A stretch of DNA of 64,000 nucleotides from Janthinobacterium tructae (GTDB lineage Bacteria; Pseudomonadota; Gammaproteobacteria; Burkholderiales; Burkholderiaceae_D), in assembly GCF_006517255.1 (NCBI RefSeq), contig NZ_CP041185.1, forward strand, positions 1,488,001 to 1,552,000, given 5' to 3'. The notes under the pieces were generated by a model. That model was given only the letters and a program-made list of their open reading frames with translations. It was not told the DNA's origin and did not search any database. How positions within the stretch are numbered: the first letter of the stretch is position 1; the number at the start of each line of letters is the position of its first letter. This document shows, in pieces, positions 35,979-45,006 of this stretch. Both the position numbers and the translations under genes were made by a program.

Positions 35979-36893
35979 ATGGAACCACGATACCCTTCTT
36001 TGGCATCGACCTGGCTTCGGGCCATGCTTCAAGGACAGACCTATGACCGGATCGCAGAGCAGTTTCGTGTCACTAAGTCGACGGTGTCCAAATCGGTTAC
36101 CGATTTAGCGCGAGATCTACAATCCGTTGTAGGTGTGATCGGCATCGACGAAGACAGTGCCCCCACCGCCCACGTGATCCGAGCGCATGCACAAGATTAC
36201 CTAGAGGCATTGGAACATTTCGTGCCGCTGGCGAAACCTGCGGCCACAACCTCACCTCCGATCATTGCCCATACGCACATTGAGCGGCTGGTGCTGCACA
36301 CGGCACGGCATAGTCGCTGCAAACAGCGCGATATCGCCCTTCTCCTCATGCTTATCCATACCGGGGCACGTCCGAATGAGATCGCCAGGATGACCGTTGC
36401 CGACTACATCGATGCATCGGGCCAGCGCCGCTCACCACTATATCTGCCAGCGCATGCCGCGGCGAATGGCATAGCACGTCCGCTTCTGCTTCGCGATGCA
36501 ACAGCGTTGTACTGGCTCGACGCGTATTTGGCGTGGCGTCTGGCTGCTGGATATGGTGTCAGCGATCCGAGCGAATATCGAGGACTCCAGGGTGAAAGTA
36601 GCCTATTTCTCAGACGGACCGGTGAGTCGTTTAGTTCGTCATCAACGAAAGCCACTGCCGAAAAAGGGTTACATGATGTCCTGCAGCGTATCTTCCGCTA
36701 CGCCAATCAGCCTGGTCTGGGCGTGCTGGGCGCGCGCCGTTCTGTGGCGCATCGGTTGCAAACCGAGGGCTGCACACATGAGGAGATTGCGTTTTATCTC
36801 GGGACGCGGACCGGTAGCGTGCGTCGTCTGTTGTCGAAGAGTACCCAGAAGCCATCACATTCGCGTATGGCGTCCCTACCTTTCCGCACCTGA
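35979..36893 (+). CDS. Recombinase-fold protein with N-terminal HTH
   Basis: 304 residues. Residues about 15-45 form an HTH (TYDRIAEQFRVTKSTVSKSV). From about 105 the tyrosine-recombinase catalytic fold is recognisable: LMLIHTGARPNEIARMTVAD carries the first Arg, and LGARRSVAHRLQTEGC with EEIAFYLGTRTGSVRRLL corresponds to the second box. The usual HxLRH histidine and the final Tyr cannot be identified, so strand exchange activity is doubtful. It stands at the left of the island and may be an excision or control factor instead. Confidence 0.7.
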   Translation: MEPRYPSLASTWLRAMLQGQTYDRIAEQFRVTKSTVSKSVTDLARDLQSVVGVIGIDEDSAPTAHVIRAHAQDYLEALEHFVPLAKPAATTSPPIIAHTHIERLVLHTARHSRCKQRDIALLLMLIHTGARPNEIARMTVADYIDASGQRRSPLYLPAHAAANGIARPLLLRDATALYWLDAYLAWRLAAGYGVSDPSEYRGLQGESSLFLRRTGESFSSSSTKATAEKGLHDVLQRIFRYANQPGLGVLGARRSVAHRLQTEGCTHEEIAFYLGTRTGSVRRLLSKSTQKPSHSRMASLPFRT

Positions 36894-37035
36894 ACGCATT
36901 CAGTCTTGCCGTTGGCTGGACCAACTACGTGCGTTCGCGCCACGGGAAAAAGTCTGGACGAGGATAACGGGGTTGACTCACTAATGGTCGATGAGAGGAT
37001 GGTTCATAGCTCATTTTCACGTAAAGGAGACCATC

Positions 37036-38439
37036 ATGGACAAGGAAATCGTCAATCGCTCGCTTGCGCAAGGCGCTCCGCCAACGGTCCTGGGTGAACG
37101 GCCGGCCCGCATTCCCACTGGCGGCACTATCCGCGCCGGCATCAAAGTGCTGACCAAGGCGGCAGCGAGCAATCCGCAAGCGAAAGCGATCTACGAGCAG
37201 GGGCTGGCCTCAAACTGTTCGTTTGAGGAGATCGGACAAAAGATTGCCGAGGCATTCCCGGATATCAAGACACCGCTGGTTCCCAAAAATGTGGCGTGGT
37301 TCACCGTGCGGCCCAATGACTTTCCCAACCCGGCCCTGGCAGCGCAGATTTTGGCGGCCTTTGGCGAGGATCGCGGCGACGGCGTCATCCGGCTGTATCG
37401 TTTTCCGGTTATTTTCCCGGCCGACACCTGGCAATTGGTCATGCCACATGAACTGGCCGCCTGGGCACGCAATGACAAGCGCTACTGGAGCGAATATGCG
37501 TCGGATGGCCATACGCGCTACTGCAAAATGTATGCGCCCGTCCGTTTTGATGAGCGCAGCCAACGCGTGGTTCGCACCTTTGGCGGGCGCCCAGTGCAGC
37601 TACGACCAGAAAACAATGGCGTCTGCGATCCAGAAAACTGCCCGGAATTTCAGAACCGGCAATGCAACCTGACCGGGAAGTTCATTTTCTACATTCCCGG
37701 CATTGCCTCGATCGATGCTTTCGTCCTGCACACGAACAGTTTTTATGCCATGAGCCGCGCCATCGAGCGCTTTGAAACCATCTCGTTCATGCGCGGTGGC
37801 CGCCTCGCCGGCTTCCTCGATCAGCACCGCACGCCCTTCTATTTCAGTAAAAAGCTACGCGATGTCTCCCATATCGATCCCAAAACCGGGCAATCCGTGC
37901 GCAGCGCACACTGGATCATCGAACTGGAAGCACCAATCGATGTCTCTTCCCTCCTGATCCAGCATGACGATGAAAGCGCTTTACACCTGGCCGATCAGGC
38001 CGCCCATATCCTGCAGGGGCAAAAGGAACAACAAGACATTGCCTCAGTGCAGCTCCGCCCCGATGAGGCACTTGAGGTGCCACTGGAGCAACCGGCACAG
38101 AGTGAAGCATCCATGCAGCAGAAAGCGGCCACTGACGCCACGGCATTGGCGCCACCTCAGCAGGCCAACAACTGCGGCGAAGATGACGCAATCCGCACCC
38201 TGTTTGACCTGGCAGCGGCCTATGGTGTAGACCAGGATCAGTTTGGCCTCTTTGCTGACCGCCAGTGGGGAGCGGGCTGGCGACGCAACCCGAACGGCCG
38301 TCAACGCGTGCTGGCGGAACTGGAACGCTATCAGAATGATCCGGAAGGCTTCTGTGAAAAGGTCAACGCCCGCCTGCGCGCGTCGGACACGCCGTCATCC
38401 CGGCCACGCGCTCCAACAGCGCCAGCCAAGGGAGAATAG
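37036..38439 (+). CDS. gp3-like recombination directionality factor / putative metal-binding protein
   Basis: 467 residues, start at 37036 after AAGGAG. Residues about 20-300 resemble the gp3-like directionality-factor proteins often annotated as hydrolase or metal-binding protein: VPKNVAWFTVRPNDFPNP, then IRLYRFPVIFPADTW, a cysteine cluster VCDPENCPEFQNRQCNLTGK (about 195-214) and FYIPGIASIDAFVLHTNSFY. The last 130 residues are a Gln/Ala-rich linker and a small C-terminal domain. It is followed 2 bp later by the SbcD-like gene. This trio is a recurrent module on integrative elements; the role in excision or recombination is inferred from the family name only. Confidence 0.65.
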   Translation: MDKEIVNRSLAQGAPPTVLGERPARIPTGGTIRAGIKVLTKAAASNPQAKAIYEQGLASNCSFEEIGQKIAEAFPDIKTPLVPKNVAWFTVRPNDFPNPALAAQILAAFGEDRGDGVIRLYRFPVIFPADTWQLVMPHELAAWARNDKRYWSEYASDGHTRYCKMYAPVRFDERSQRVVRTFGGRPVQLRPENNGVCDPENCPEFQNRQCNLTGKFIFYIPGIASIDAFVLHTNSFYAMSRAIERFETISFMRGGRLAGFLDQHRTPFYFSKKLRDVSHIDPKTGQSVRSAHWIIELEAPIDVSSLLIQHDDESALHLADQAAHILQGQKEQQDIASVQLRPDEALEVPLEQPAQSEASMQQKAATDATALAPPQQANNCGEDDAIRTLFDLAAAYGVDQDQFGLFADRQWGAGWRRNPNGRQRVLAELERYQNDPEGFCEKVNARLRASDTPSSRPRAPTAPAKGE

Positions 38440-38441
38440 AA

Positions 38442-39680
38442 ATGCGCATCGCTCATTTTTCGGATTTGCACTATGCAGTATCGACCTTGCCCGAGGTCGA
38501 TACGTGCTTCACCTATGCCGTAGACCAGGCAATCGAAAAACAGGCGGAGGTCGCCGTTATTACGGGCGACACCACCGATCATGCCCTGGATGCCCATTCG
38601 CCGGCGTTGATGGCGCTCGCGCGCCAGATCCGGCGCCTGGCCGATCATTGCCCAGTCCTGATGCTGCAAGGGACGTTTTCACACGAACCGCCCGGTACGC
38701 TGGATCTGTTTTCCCTGCTAGGTGGACGTTATCCCATACACGTGGCCAACCGCTTGCAGCAGGTCATCCTCAACAGCCGGCGTGAATGGATGGCCTCCAC
38801 ACACTCGCGCTTCAATGGCAATGACTGGTGCGACACGGACTGCGCCCTCCTCTGCTCGTGCGTTCCGACCATGAACAAGGCGAATTTGGCTGCCAGTGTC
38901 GGTGCGGACCAAGCCGGACAGGCCATGGGGCACTATCTGGCCGACCTCCTGGCCGGCTACGCGCCAGGCAATCTGCTGGCGCGCCAGCGGGGCATACCCA
39001 CCATCGCGCTCTCCCACGGTACCGTGATTGGCTGTATGACAGAGCATGGGGTGCCGATGGCGGGAATGGACCATGAATTTACCGCAGGGGTACTCTTTCA
39101 GGCACAGGCCAATGCATTCATGTTGGGGCATATTCACCTGCATCAGGCGTGGGACCTCAATGGACAGGTGATCGCCTACCCTGGCTCCGTCGGACGCTTG
39201 CATTACGGCGAACAAGGCAATAAGGGTTTCCTGATGTGGGAAGTCACCGCCGACAGCGCTAGCTGCGAACTCGTCGCAACGCCGGCTCGCCGCACGCTGG
39301 AGCTGGCGTTTGCCGGGGCGCCGGAGATGGATGCACTGCACCAATACGTCGCTAGCCACCCCATCGACGGTGCCTGGGTGCGTATCCGCTGGCAGTGCCT
39401 TGAAGAGGAACGCGCCACCATCGACCGCGAAGCGATCACGGCACTGTTTCGTGGCGCGGCAGGCATCAAGCTTGAAGGCCGTGTGATTCCGATCACCCGT
39501 GCCAGAGCGGAGGGAATGGCACGCTGCCATCAACTTGAAGAGCAAGTACGTACCTGGGCACACCAGGTCGATAGGCCAGCCGCACCTCTATTGGCTTGTT
39601 TGGCCCAGTTAGCTATCCACTCACCCGCCGACATTGCTATGGCTGCGCTGTCAACAGAAACAGTTGCTGGCGACGCTTAG
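38442..39680 (+). CDS. SbcD/Mre11-like metallophosphoesterase
   Basis: 412 residues. Calcineurin-type motifs: FSDLHYA (residues 6-12, DxH), ITGDTTDHA (about 39-47, GDxxD), LQGTFSHE (the usual GNHD/E in altered form, with Thr-Phe for Asn), LSHGTV and LGHIHLHQ (about 228-235, GHxH). It should be the nuclease subunit partnering the SbcC-like ATPase downstream. The stop of the previous gene and the start here are 2 bp apart. The altered GNHE motif may change nuclease activity. Confidence 0.82.
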   Translation: MRIAHFSDLHYAVSTLPEVDTCFTYAVDQAIEKQAEVAVITGDTTDHALDAHSPALMALARQIRRLADHCPVLMLQGTFSHEPPGTLDLFSLLGGRYPIHVANRLQQVILNSRREWMASTHSRFNGNDWCDTDCALLCSCVPTMNKANLAASVGADQAGQAMGHYLADLLAGYAPGNLLARQRGIPTIALSHGTVIGCMTEHGVPMAGMDHEFTAGVLFQAQANAFMLGHIHLHQAWDLNGQVIAYPGSVGRLHYGEQGNKGFLMWEVTADSASCELVATPARRTLELAFAGAPEMDALHQYVASHPIDGAWVRIRWQCLEEERATIDREAITALFRGAAGIKLEGRVIPITRARAEGMARCHQLEEQVRTWAHQVDRPAAPLLACLAQLAIHSPADIAMAALSTETVAGDA

Positions 39681-39785
39681 ACCAGCGGATGCAATGCTTT
39701 GCGAAACGGGGCTGTGCAGCCTTGAGGTGCGCATGCTCTGCCTCATACTAAAGATCAACAGACACTTTGATCAGGAGAGATCACC

Positions 39786-42203
39786 ATGCGCCCCCTTTCC
39801 CTCACCTTAACGGGCTTCATCGGCATTCGGGATGGGATGAACAGAGAGACATTGACGCTCGATTTCGAGCGCCTCACGGCCGGCGCCCAGCTGGTGGCCA
39901 TCGTCGGCCCGAACGGACGCGGCAAAACCACCGTATTAGACAATATGACGCCCTATGCGACCATGCCGTCCAAGGCAGGGGCTGACGGCCTTGGCAACTT
40001 TTCCTACTATGACGAGGTGTATTTGCCGCTCAACCGCAAGGAACTCCTGTGGGAAATGTGGGGACAGCGATACCGCACCCAGATCATCATTCGCCTCAAC
40101 GGCAAACGCAGAAGCGAGGCCTACCTGCACCAGCTCTGCGCTGACACATGGCAGCCAGTGCAACTCCCAGACGGTACCGTGTCCGATGGCCGGATGGAGT
40201 CGTACCAACGCTGCGTCGAGGATATCGTCGGACCAGCCGCCACTTTTTTTTCTACGGCATTTTCAGCACAAAACAGGCGCCAACTGGCCCATTACCGCAA
40301 CGCGGAAATCAAAGTACTATTGGCTGACCTGCTTGGACTGGAGCGCGTGCGTACAAAGGGTCTACAGGCTGCGGAGACGGCGAAACTGCTGCGCTGCGGG
40401 CTTTGCGGATTGCAGCAGGAGCGGCGCCTACTACAGCAACAGATCGATGATCATCACGCGCTTTCACGGCAATTGGCCATGCCCGACGGTGCGCTGGATA
40501 CCCTACAATGCCGTAGGCAGGCAGCACTGGCAGCGCTGGATGAGGCCAAAAACTACCTGGCAACACTCAAGGCGAAACAAGCCGTCGCTGCAACCTACGT
40601 GAACCAGCGCCAGCAGCTTAATCAAACACTTCAGTATCTGAGCGATCGCGTGCTGGCAGCCAATCAGCAGATGGACGAGCGCGAACATGACCTCATCGCG
40701 GCTCGCGAGTCCATGACCCAACACATCCTGCAACGGCGGCAAACCCATGCACAGGAGCATCAGGCGGCAACACGCAGGCATGCGAGGCTGCTGTTGCTCA
40801 CCGCCGATCACCTGCGCGTGACCCGCGCCGTTCGGCGGCTGCCGATCCTGGCCCGCCTCGTGGAATACCGCAGCAATCAGGCCGCAACCTGCCGCCAATC
40901 CCATGATCGGTATATGCAGGTAACATCACAGCGTGCGCTGGCCCTGCAAAAGATCGATGGGATCAACAGAGAAATCGGTGAGGCGGTGTGTCAAACCCGA
41001 GCATTGCACCAGCGCCTCTCGCTCACCTCACTCGTTCCCTGCGCGGGAACCGCGCTACAGGGACAATGCCAGCTCCTCGAACACGCCCGTTCAGCACGCC
41101 CCATCATTCCACAGTACGAACACTCCCTGCGCCGACTGGAACACGCACGGCGCCAGCAAGCCGAGGTGCTGTCGCAGCTGGACGCGCACATTGCTGCGAT
41201 GCCGGCCACGGCAGAACGTTTACTAAGGGCAGAGCGCCGCCTGGATCGAACTCGCGCAAAATGCTCAGTCAATCAACAGGTCGCTGCACGCGCCGGCGAG
41301 ATCGAACAGGCACGCACCAGCATCGATGACGTGACGCAGCGCATTCACCTGCTCGCGCAGACAGTCGACGACGAAACAGAAGTCGAAAAGCAGGAAAAAG
41401 CACGCATCGACAGGGAATTGGCAGCTATTACAGGCGAGCGCGCCCGGGTCGCACGGAGTGCGGGCCTGGAACGCGAGTGTATCGAACAGCAACTCTCCGC
41501 TCTTCCGATGCCGTTCGATCCGCTTCGCCTCGTGCAGGCCGATCAGGAAATCGCTCACTTCATGGACCAGTTCGCAGATTGCGAAGCACAACTGCACGAA
41601 GCGACCGGGCGGCAGCACCGCCTTATTGAACTTCAACGCCAGCTGCTGGGGCAACGTCAAACGCTGGCATTGCTGGATGCCCGGATCGCTCATATTGAAG
41701 AGCAGACAACAATCTGGTCTCTGTTCGCCACATGCCTGGGGAACGACGGGGTCATCGCCCTGGCCATCGACGACGCGGGGCCCGCCCTGTCCATGCTCAC
41801 GAATGATTTATTGATGGCGTGCTATGGGCCACGCTTTACGGTATCGATTCGCACGCTGCTCGAATCGGTCAAAGGACAATCCAGGGAAGGATTTGACGTC
41901 ATCGTGCACGACGCCAACACCGGCTTCGCCAAGAGCGCTTCCAAGATGAGCGGAGGCGAACGCGTCTGGATCAACGAATGCCTCACGCGCGCCATGGCCT
42001 TGTATCTGGCCCAGTCCAACTGCCGGCGCAGCGAAACGCTTTTCTCGGACGAAGCAGATGGCGCCTTTGATGCCGAACATAAACGCATGTTCCTTGCCAT
42101 GAAGCGACAGGTCATACAACTGGGTGGCTATCAACAAGAGTTTTTTATCTCACACACGCCAGAGCTGGCCGCATTGGCTGACGCCACCATCGATCTCCTC
42201 TAG
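39786..42203 (+). CDS. SbcC/Rad50-like ATPase
   Basis: 805 residues. Walker A GPNGRGKTTVLDN (about 40-52), Q-loop region, two long coiled-coil arms meeting near the middle at PCAGTALQGQC (about 417-427), a CX8C motif where Rad50 has its CXXC zinc hook, and at the C-terminus the signature KMSGGERVWINECLTRA and Walker B TLFSDEADGAFD. It is shorter than chromosomal SbcC (about 1050). With the SbcD-like protein it would process DNA ends or hairpins, probably in replication or transfer of the island. Confidence 0.85.
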   Translation: MRPLSLTLTGFIGIRDGMNRETLTLDFERLTAGAQLVAIVGPNGRGKTTVLDNMTPYATMPSKAGADGLGNFSYYDEVYLPLNRKELLWEMWGQRYRTQIIIRLNGKRRSEAYLHQLCADTWQPVQLPDGTVSDGRMESYQRCVEDIVGPAATFFSTAFSAQNRRQLAHYRNAEIKVLLADLLGLERVRTKGLQAAETAKLLRCGLCGLQQERRLLQQQIDDHHALSRQLAMPDGALDTLQCRRQAALAALDEAKNYLATLKAKQAVAATYVNQRQQLNQTLQYLSDRVLAANQQMDEREHDLIAARESMTQHILQRRQTHAQEHQAATRRHARLLLLTADHLRVTRAVRRLPILARLVEYRSNQAATCRQSHDRYMQVTSQRALALQKIDGINREIGEAVCQTRALHQRLSLTSLVPCAGTALQGQCQLLEHARSARPIIPQYEHSLRRLEHARRQQAEVLSQLDAHIAAMPATAERLLRAERRLDRTRAKCSVNQQVAARAGEIEQARTSIDDVTQRIHLLAQTVDDETEVEKQEKARIDRELAAITGERARVARSAGLERECIEQQLSALPMPFDPLRLVQADQEIAHFMDQFADCEAQLHEATGRQHRLIELQRQLLGQRQTLALLDARIAHIEEQTTIWSLFATCLGNDGVIALAIDDAGPALSMLTNDLLMACYGPRFTVSIRTLLESVKGQSREGFDVIVHDANTGFAKSASKMSGGERVWINECLTRAMALYLAQSNCRRSETLFSDEADGAFDAEHKRMFLAMKRQVIQLGGYQQEFFISHTPELAALADATIDLL

Positions 42204-42530
42204 TCTCTTGCCTGCACACCGGGCACCATCACGCCGCCCGGCAACCAGCCTGCCAGCGTGGTTTCATTTTCAAGAAATACGGCATCTCACCGGCAGGCAA
42301 TTCTTGTGCAACGCCTACTGCCAATCGCCGTCAACTCTCACGCCCACTCGACTTCACTGCACTAGAATACGTCGGGAAATTTTACAGCTCGGCGTTTTAT
42401 TCGTCTCACAACTATATAAACCGTTGATTAGTCGAGGAAAACTCGGGCGGCACGCAAATTGCTGAGTTCTGCTGCTGCCAGACGATGTCATGCGTTGTCG
42501 TCTCCTTTCCACTTCTCGGACGAGGTACCT
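42204..42530. other. Intergenic region before the exported-protein cassette
   Basis: No gene. CCGGGC and GCCCGG (42219-42224 and 42236-42241) form a small hairpin just after the SbcC stop. The remaining sequence should hold the promoter of the cassette. Confidence 0.4.
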
Positions 42531-43505
42531 GTGAAAAGATTGCACATCCTGTCACGCCACATCGGGCATGGCTTGCTGCTCCTGGCATTGTCTGCGGGTA
42601 TCCTCATCCCCGCGCCAGCTGCAGTCATCAATGTATCAACCACCAGCGCCCATGTTAGCGTCGGACAATCGTTCAACGTGCTGTTCGACGTACGAGGCCT
42701 CTCCAGTGCCGCCAATGACTCATTGAGTGGCTTTGACCTGGATATCGTCTTCGATCCGCTCACCGTGCGCTTGCTCAATGCCAGCTTCTTCGATCCCGCC
42801 AGTGGCACCAACCAGCTCGCATTCAGTGAAGCCGGGAGCTTCGGCTTTATTGGCCAAACCGCAATATCGGGCGGTGTCATTGACCTGTTCGGCATTTCTG
42901 GTAACAGTGCCGGGTTACTTGACGCCCGCCAGAACGATGTTTTTCGCTTTGTAACCCTGACCTTCGAGACGCTGGCAAGCAGCCCAGGCACTTTCATCGG
43001 CGTCAATCTTGCCGATCCGGCACTGCTGTTTACCGACAGCGGTGCTGGCGGGCTGCCCATTGCCTTCGATAACAGCAGCGTTGGGATAGCGATCGGTCCC
43101 ACGGCGGTTCCAGCACCATCCAGTTTTGCCCTCTGCATGGCTGGGATGATTGCCATCCTAGCAACAATAAGGCGCATCCGTGTGGCCATCCTGCGGGCAG
43201 GCGGGATCAGCATCGCTCTGCTCACTTCGCTCGCCATGCCTGCGCAGGCGCAGGCGCAGACCAGCACCAGCACCAGCACCAATACAACGCAACAACAAAC
43301 GACACCGGTCAACCAGGAAGCCATCGATGGCGTCATCACGGCCATCCAAGGCCAGCGGCTCCAGGTACGCCTGAACAGTGGGAAATTAGTGTGGATGACA
43401 AGTACGACTTCCTTATCCTCTTCCCATGTCGGAAAGCGGCTCACTGGTATCGCTGTCCCTGCCGGCGATGGTCTCGTGCTCACCCAGGCCAGGTTCTTCA
43501 ACTGA
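42531..43505 (+). CDS. Cohesin-like domain protein with PEP-CTERM-type anchor and a C-terminal extension
   Basis: 324 residues from GTG (GAGG 6 bp upstream). Signal peptide HGLLLLALSAGILIPAPAA. Residues about 28-185 resemble a cohesin/carbohydrate-binding beta-sandwich: VSVGQSFNVLFDVRGLSS, SGFDLDIVFDPLTVRLL and a repeating FRFVTLTFET pattern. At about 193 begins a PEP-CTERM-like sorting segment, VPAPSSFALCMAGMIAILAT with basic end RRIRV. Unusually the protein continues with a second signal-like stretch (AGGISIALLTSLAMPAQA), an STST/Gln linker and a domain GVITAIQGQRLQVRLNSGKL. It may be two genes fused. Followed by a lipase-like and a dockerin gene. Confidence 0.65.
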   Translation: MKRLHILSRHIGHGLLLLALSAGILIPAPAAVINVSTTSAHVSVGQSFNVLFDVRGLSSAANDSLSGFDLDIVFDPLTVRLLNASFFDPASGTNQLAFSEAGSFGFIGQTAISGGVIDLFGISGNSAGLLDARQNDVFRFVTLTFETLASSPGTFIGVNLADPALLFTDSGAGGLPIAFDNSSVGIAIGPTAVPAPSSFALCMAGMIAILATIRRIRVAILRAGGISIALLTSLAMPAQAQAQTSTSTSTNTTQQQTTPVNQEAIDGVITAIQGQRLQVRLNSGKLVWMTSTTSLSSSHVGKRLTGIAVPAGDGLVLTQARFFN

Positions 43506-43530
43506 GCGATCTACTTCAACGGAGACAGCA

Positions 43531-44994
43531 ATGCGATCCAACCTGACCATGTTAGTACTGAGTTTGTCGCTCGGGCTTTCCGGCCGTTCCTCGCTCGCTC
43601 AGAACAGCTCGCCATTCCCACCGCCAACGGAAACACTGGGCACCTATGTCGTCAATAGCGGTCCAGGACTTGATACCGGCTGCACCTTTCGGGGAGCGGG
43701 ACCACTGCGCATTACCATTCCAGTGCCCAAGCTGATCAACGATCGGGAATTGAACGCCGATGGCACCTTGCGCGACCCGTCCCGATTGGTTGCCAACGGC
43801 GTGGTCTCGGCCCAGGCAACCATACGCTTTCCCGTGTACGACATTGATGACCAGGCCGCTCCCGGAGGCGGTATCGCACCGGAGGTTGACCGCGTGTCGT
43901 TCAATGCACGATTTAAAAAAGTACTGGCCGGATTTAACAATACTTGGACGGACGACACGATCTTTGTCCCGATCGAGGAAATCAAATTTGGGCAAAACAA
44001 CACGCTGCAGATCGATATCGATACTGCGAACGCCGGTGGAGGAGAATACTGGTGCATGGCGGTCGACTGGGTATCGATCGAATTCGAAGCCACGCCCCCG
44101 TATATCCTGCAACACGGTATCAGCGCCAATCTGTCCACGTGGGACGAAGCCAGTGCAGCTGGTGTGCTCCGAGCACTCAATGAGCGCGGCGTGCTCTTTA
44201 CGCGCTTCTCACTTGGCGCCGGCGCGGCAGGCAATGGCTCCGCCGCGGCCAACGCTATCGAACTGAACAATCTCATCACCACCTTTCTGGCGCCATTGAA
44301 GGCAGATAAGGTCCATGTGATCGCCCACAGCAAGGGAGGACTGGATACACAAGCGCTGCAGGCGCTTGGACCGGAATTTACCCTCGTTTCGTTGTCGACG
44401 TTATCCACTCCGCATTTAGGAAGCGTCGCGGCCGATCTGTCCGTCGTTCAGAAGACCGCTGCAGATGAGAAACGCAATAGTGGCGCGGATCCTGATGGCT
44501 ACGTTGCACAATACGTCGATACCTGGACCTTTGGCAAGGGACCTCAGTTTCCAGGCTTGTCCGACTTGACGACGTATGCCGCGACCGCCGCACTGAGTAC
44601 CGGCCAGCGCGACAATATTCCCAACACCTACACCATTGGCGCCGACGCTGACCTCAATCATGACAATCTGTTGACATTCAATGAGTCGACGCCATTATTT
44701 CCCTATGAGCAGGTGCACTATGCAGCGATCCGCACCTGGCAAGTACTGCGTGACTTTACCTCTGCGCACATGACGTTATCCACCATCCCGGGCAAATACT
44801 GGGGTACCAGAACCGTCCTGACCTATGTCGCGGTCGTCGCTCCGGCACCACAGCTGAACGACATTGTCGTCACGGAAGATTCCGCCAATCCCGGCTACGG
44901 CACGCCGGTAATCAACGTGGGCGCTAACCATTCCACCGTCAAGAGCGGCGCGAACATCGAGCGCATTCTGGACCTCACCATCCCGCTTAAATAA
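43531..44994 (+). CDS. Exported lipase-like alpha/beta hydrolase
   Basis: 487 residues. Signal peptide MRSNLTMLVLSLSLGLSGRS with cleavage near SLAQ. The first 165 mature residues form a beta-rich domain of unknown type (GCTFRGAGPLRITIPVP). The hydrolase part begins with the oxyanion motif ILQHGISANLSTWDEA (about 191) and has the nucleophile elbow VIAHSKGGLDTQAL (about 264-277, Ser in HSKGG), as in PGAP1/lipase-class serine esterases, then STPHLGSVAADLS. Start at 43531 after GGAGACAG; the longer frame upstream overlaps the previous gene. Substrate unknown. Confidence 0.8.
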   Translation: MRSNLTMLVLSLSLGLSGRSSLAQNSSPFPPPTETLGTYVVNSGPGLDTGCTFRGAGPLRITIPVPKLINDRELNADGTLRDPSRLVANGVVSAQATIRFPVYDIDDQAAPGGGIAPEVDRVSFNARFKKVLAGFNNTWTDDTIFVPIEEIKFGQNNTLQIDIDTANAGGGEYWCMAVDWVSIEFEATPPYILQHGISANLSTWDEASAAGVLRALNERGVLFTRFSLGAGAAGNGSAAANAIELNNLITTFLAPLKADKVHVIAHSKGGLDTQALQALGPEFTLVSLSTLSTPHLGSVAADLSVVQKTAADEKRNSGADPDGYVAQYVDTWTFGKGPQFPGLSDLTTYAATAALSTGQRDNIPNTYTIGADADLNHDNLLTFNESTPLFPYEQVHYAAIRTWQVLRDFTSAHMTLSTIPGKYWGTRTVLTYVAVVAPAPQLNDIVVTEDSANPGYGTPVINVGANHSTVKSGANIERILDLTIPLK

Positions 44995-45006
44995 CCTGGA
45001 GCTGCA

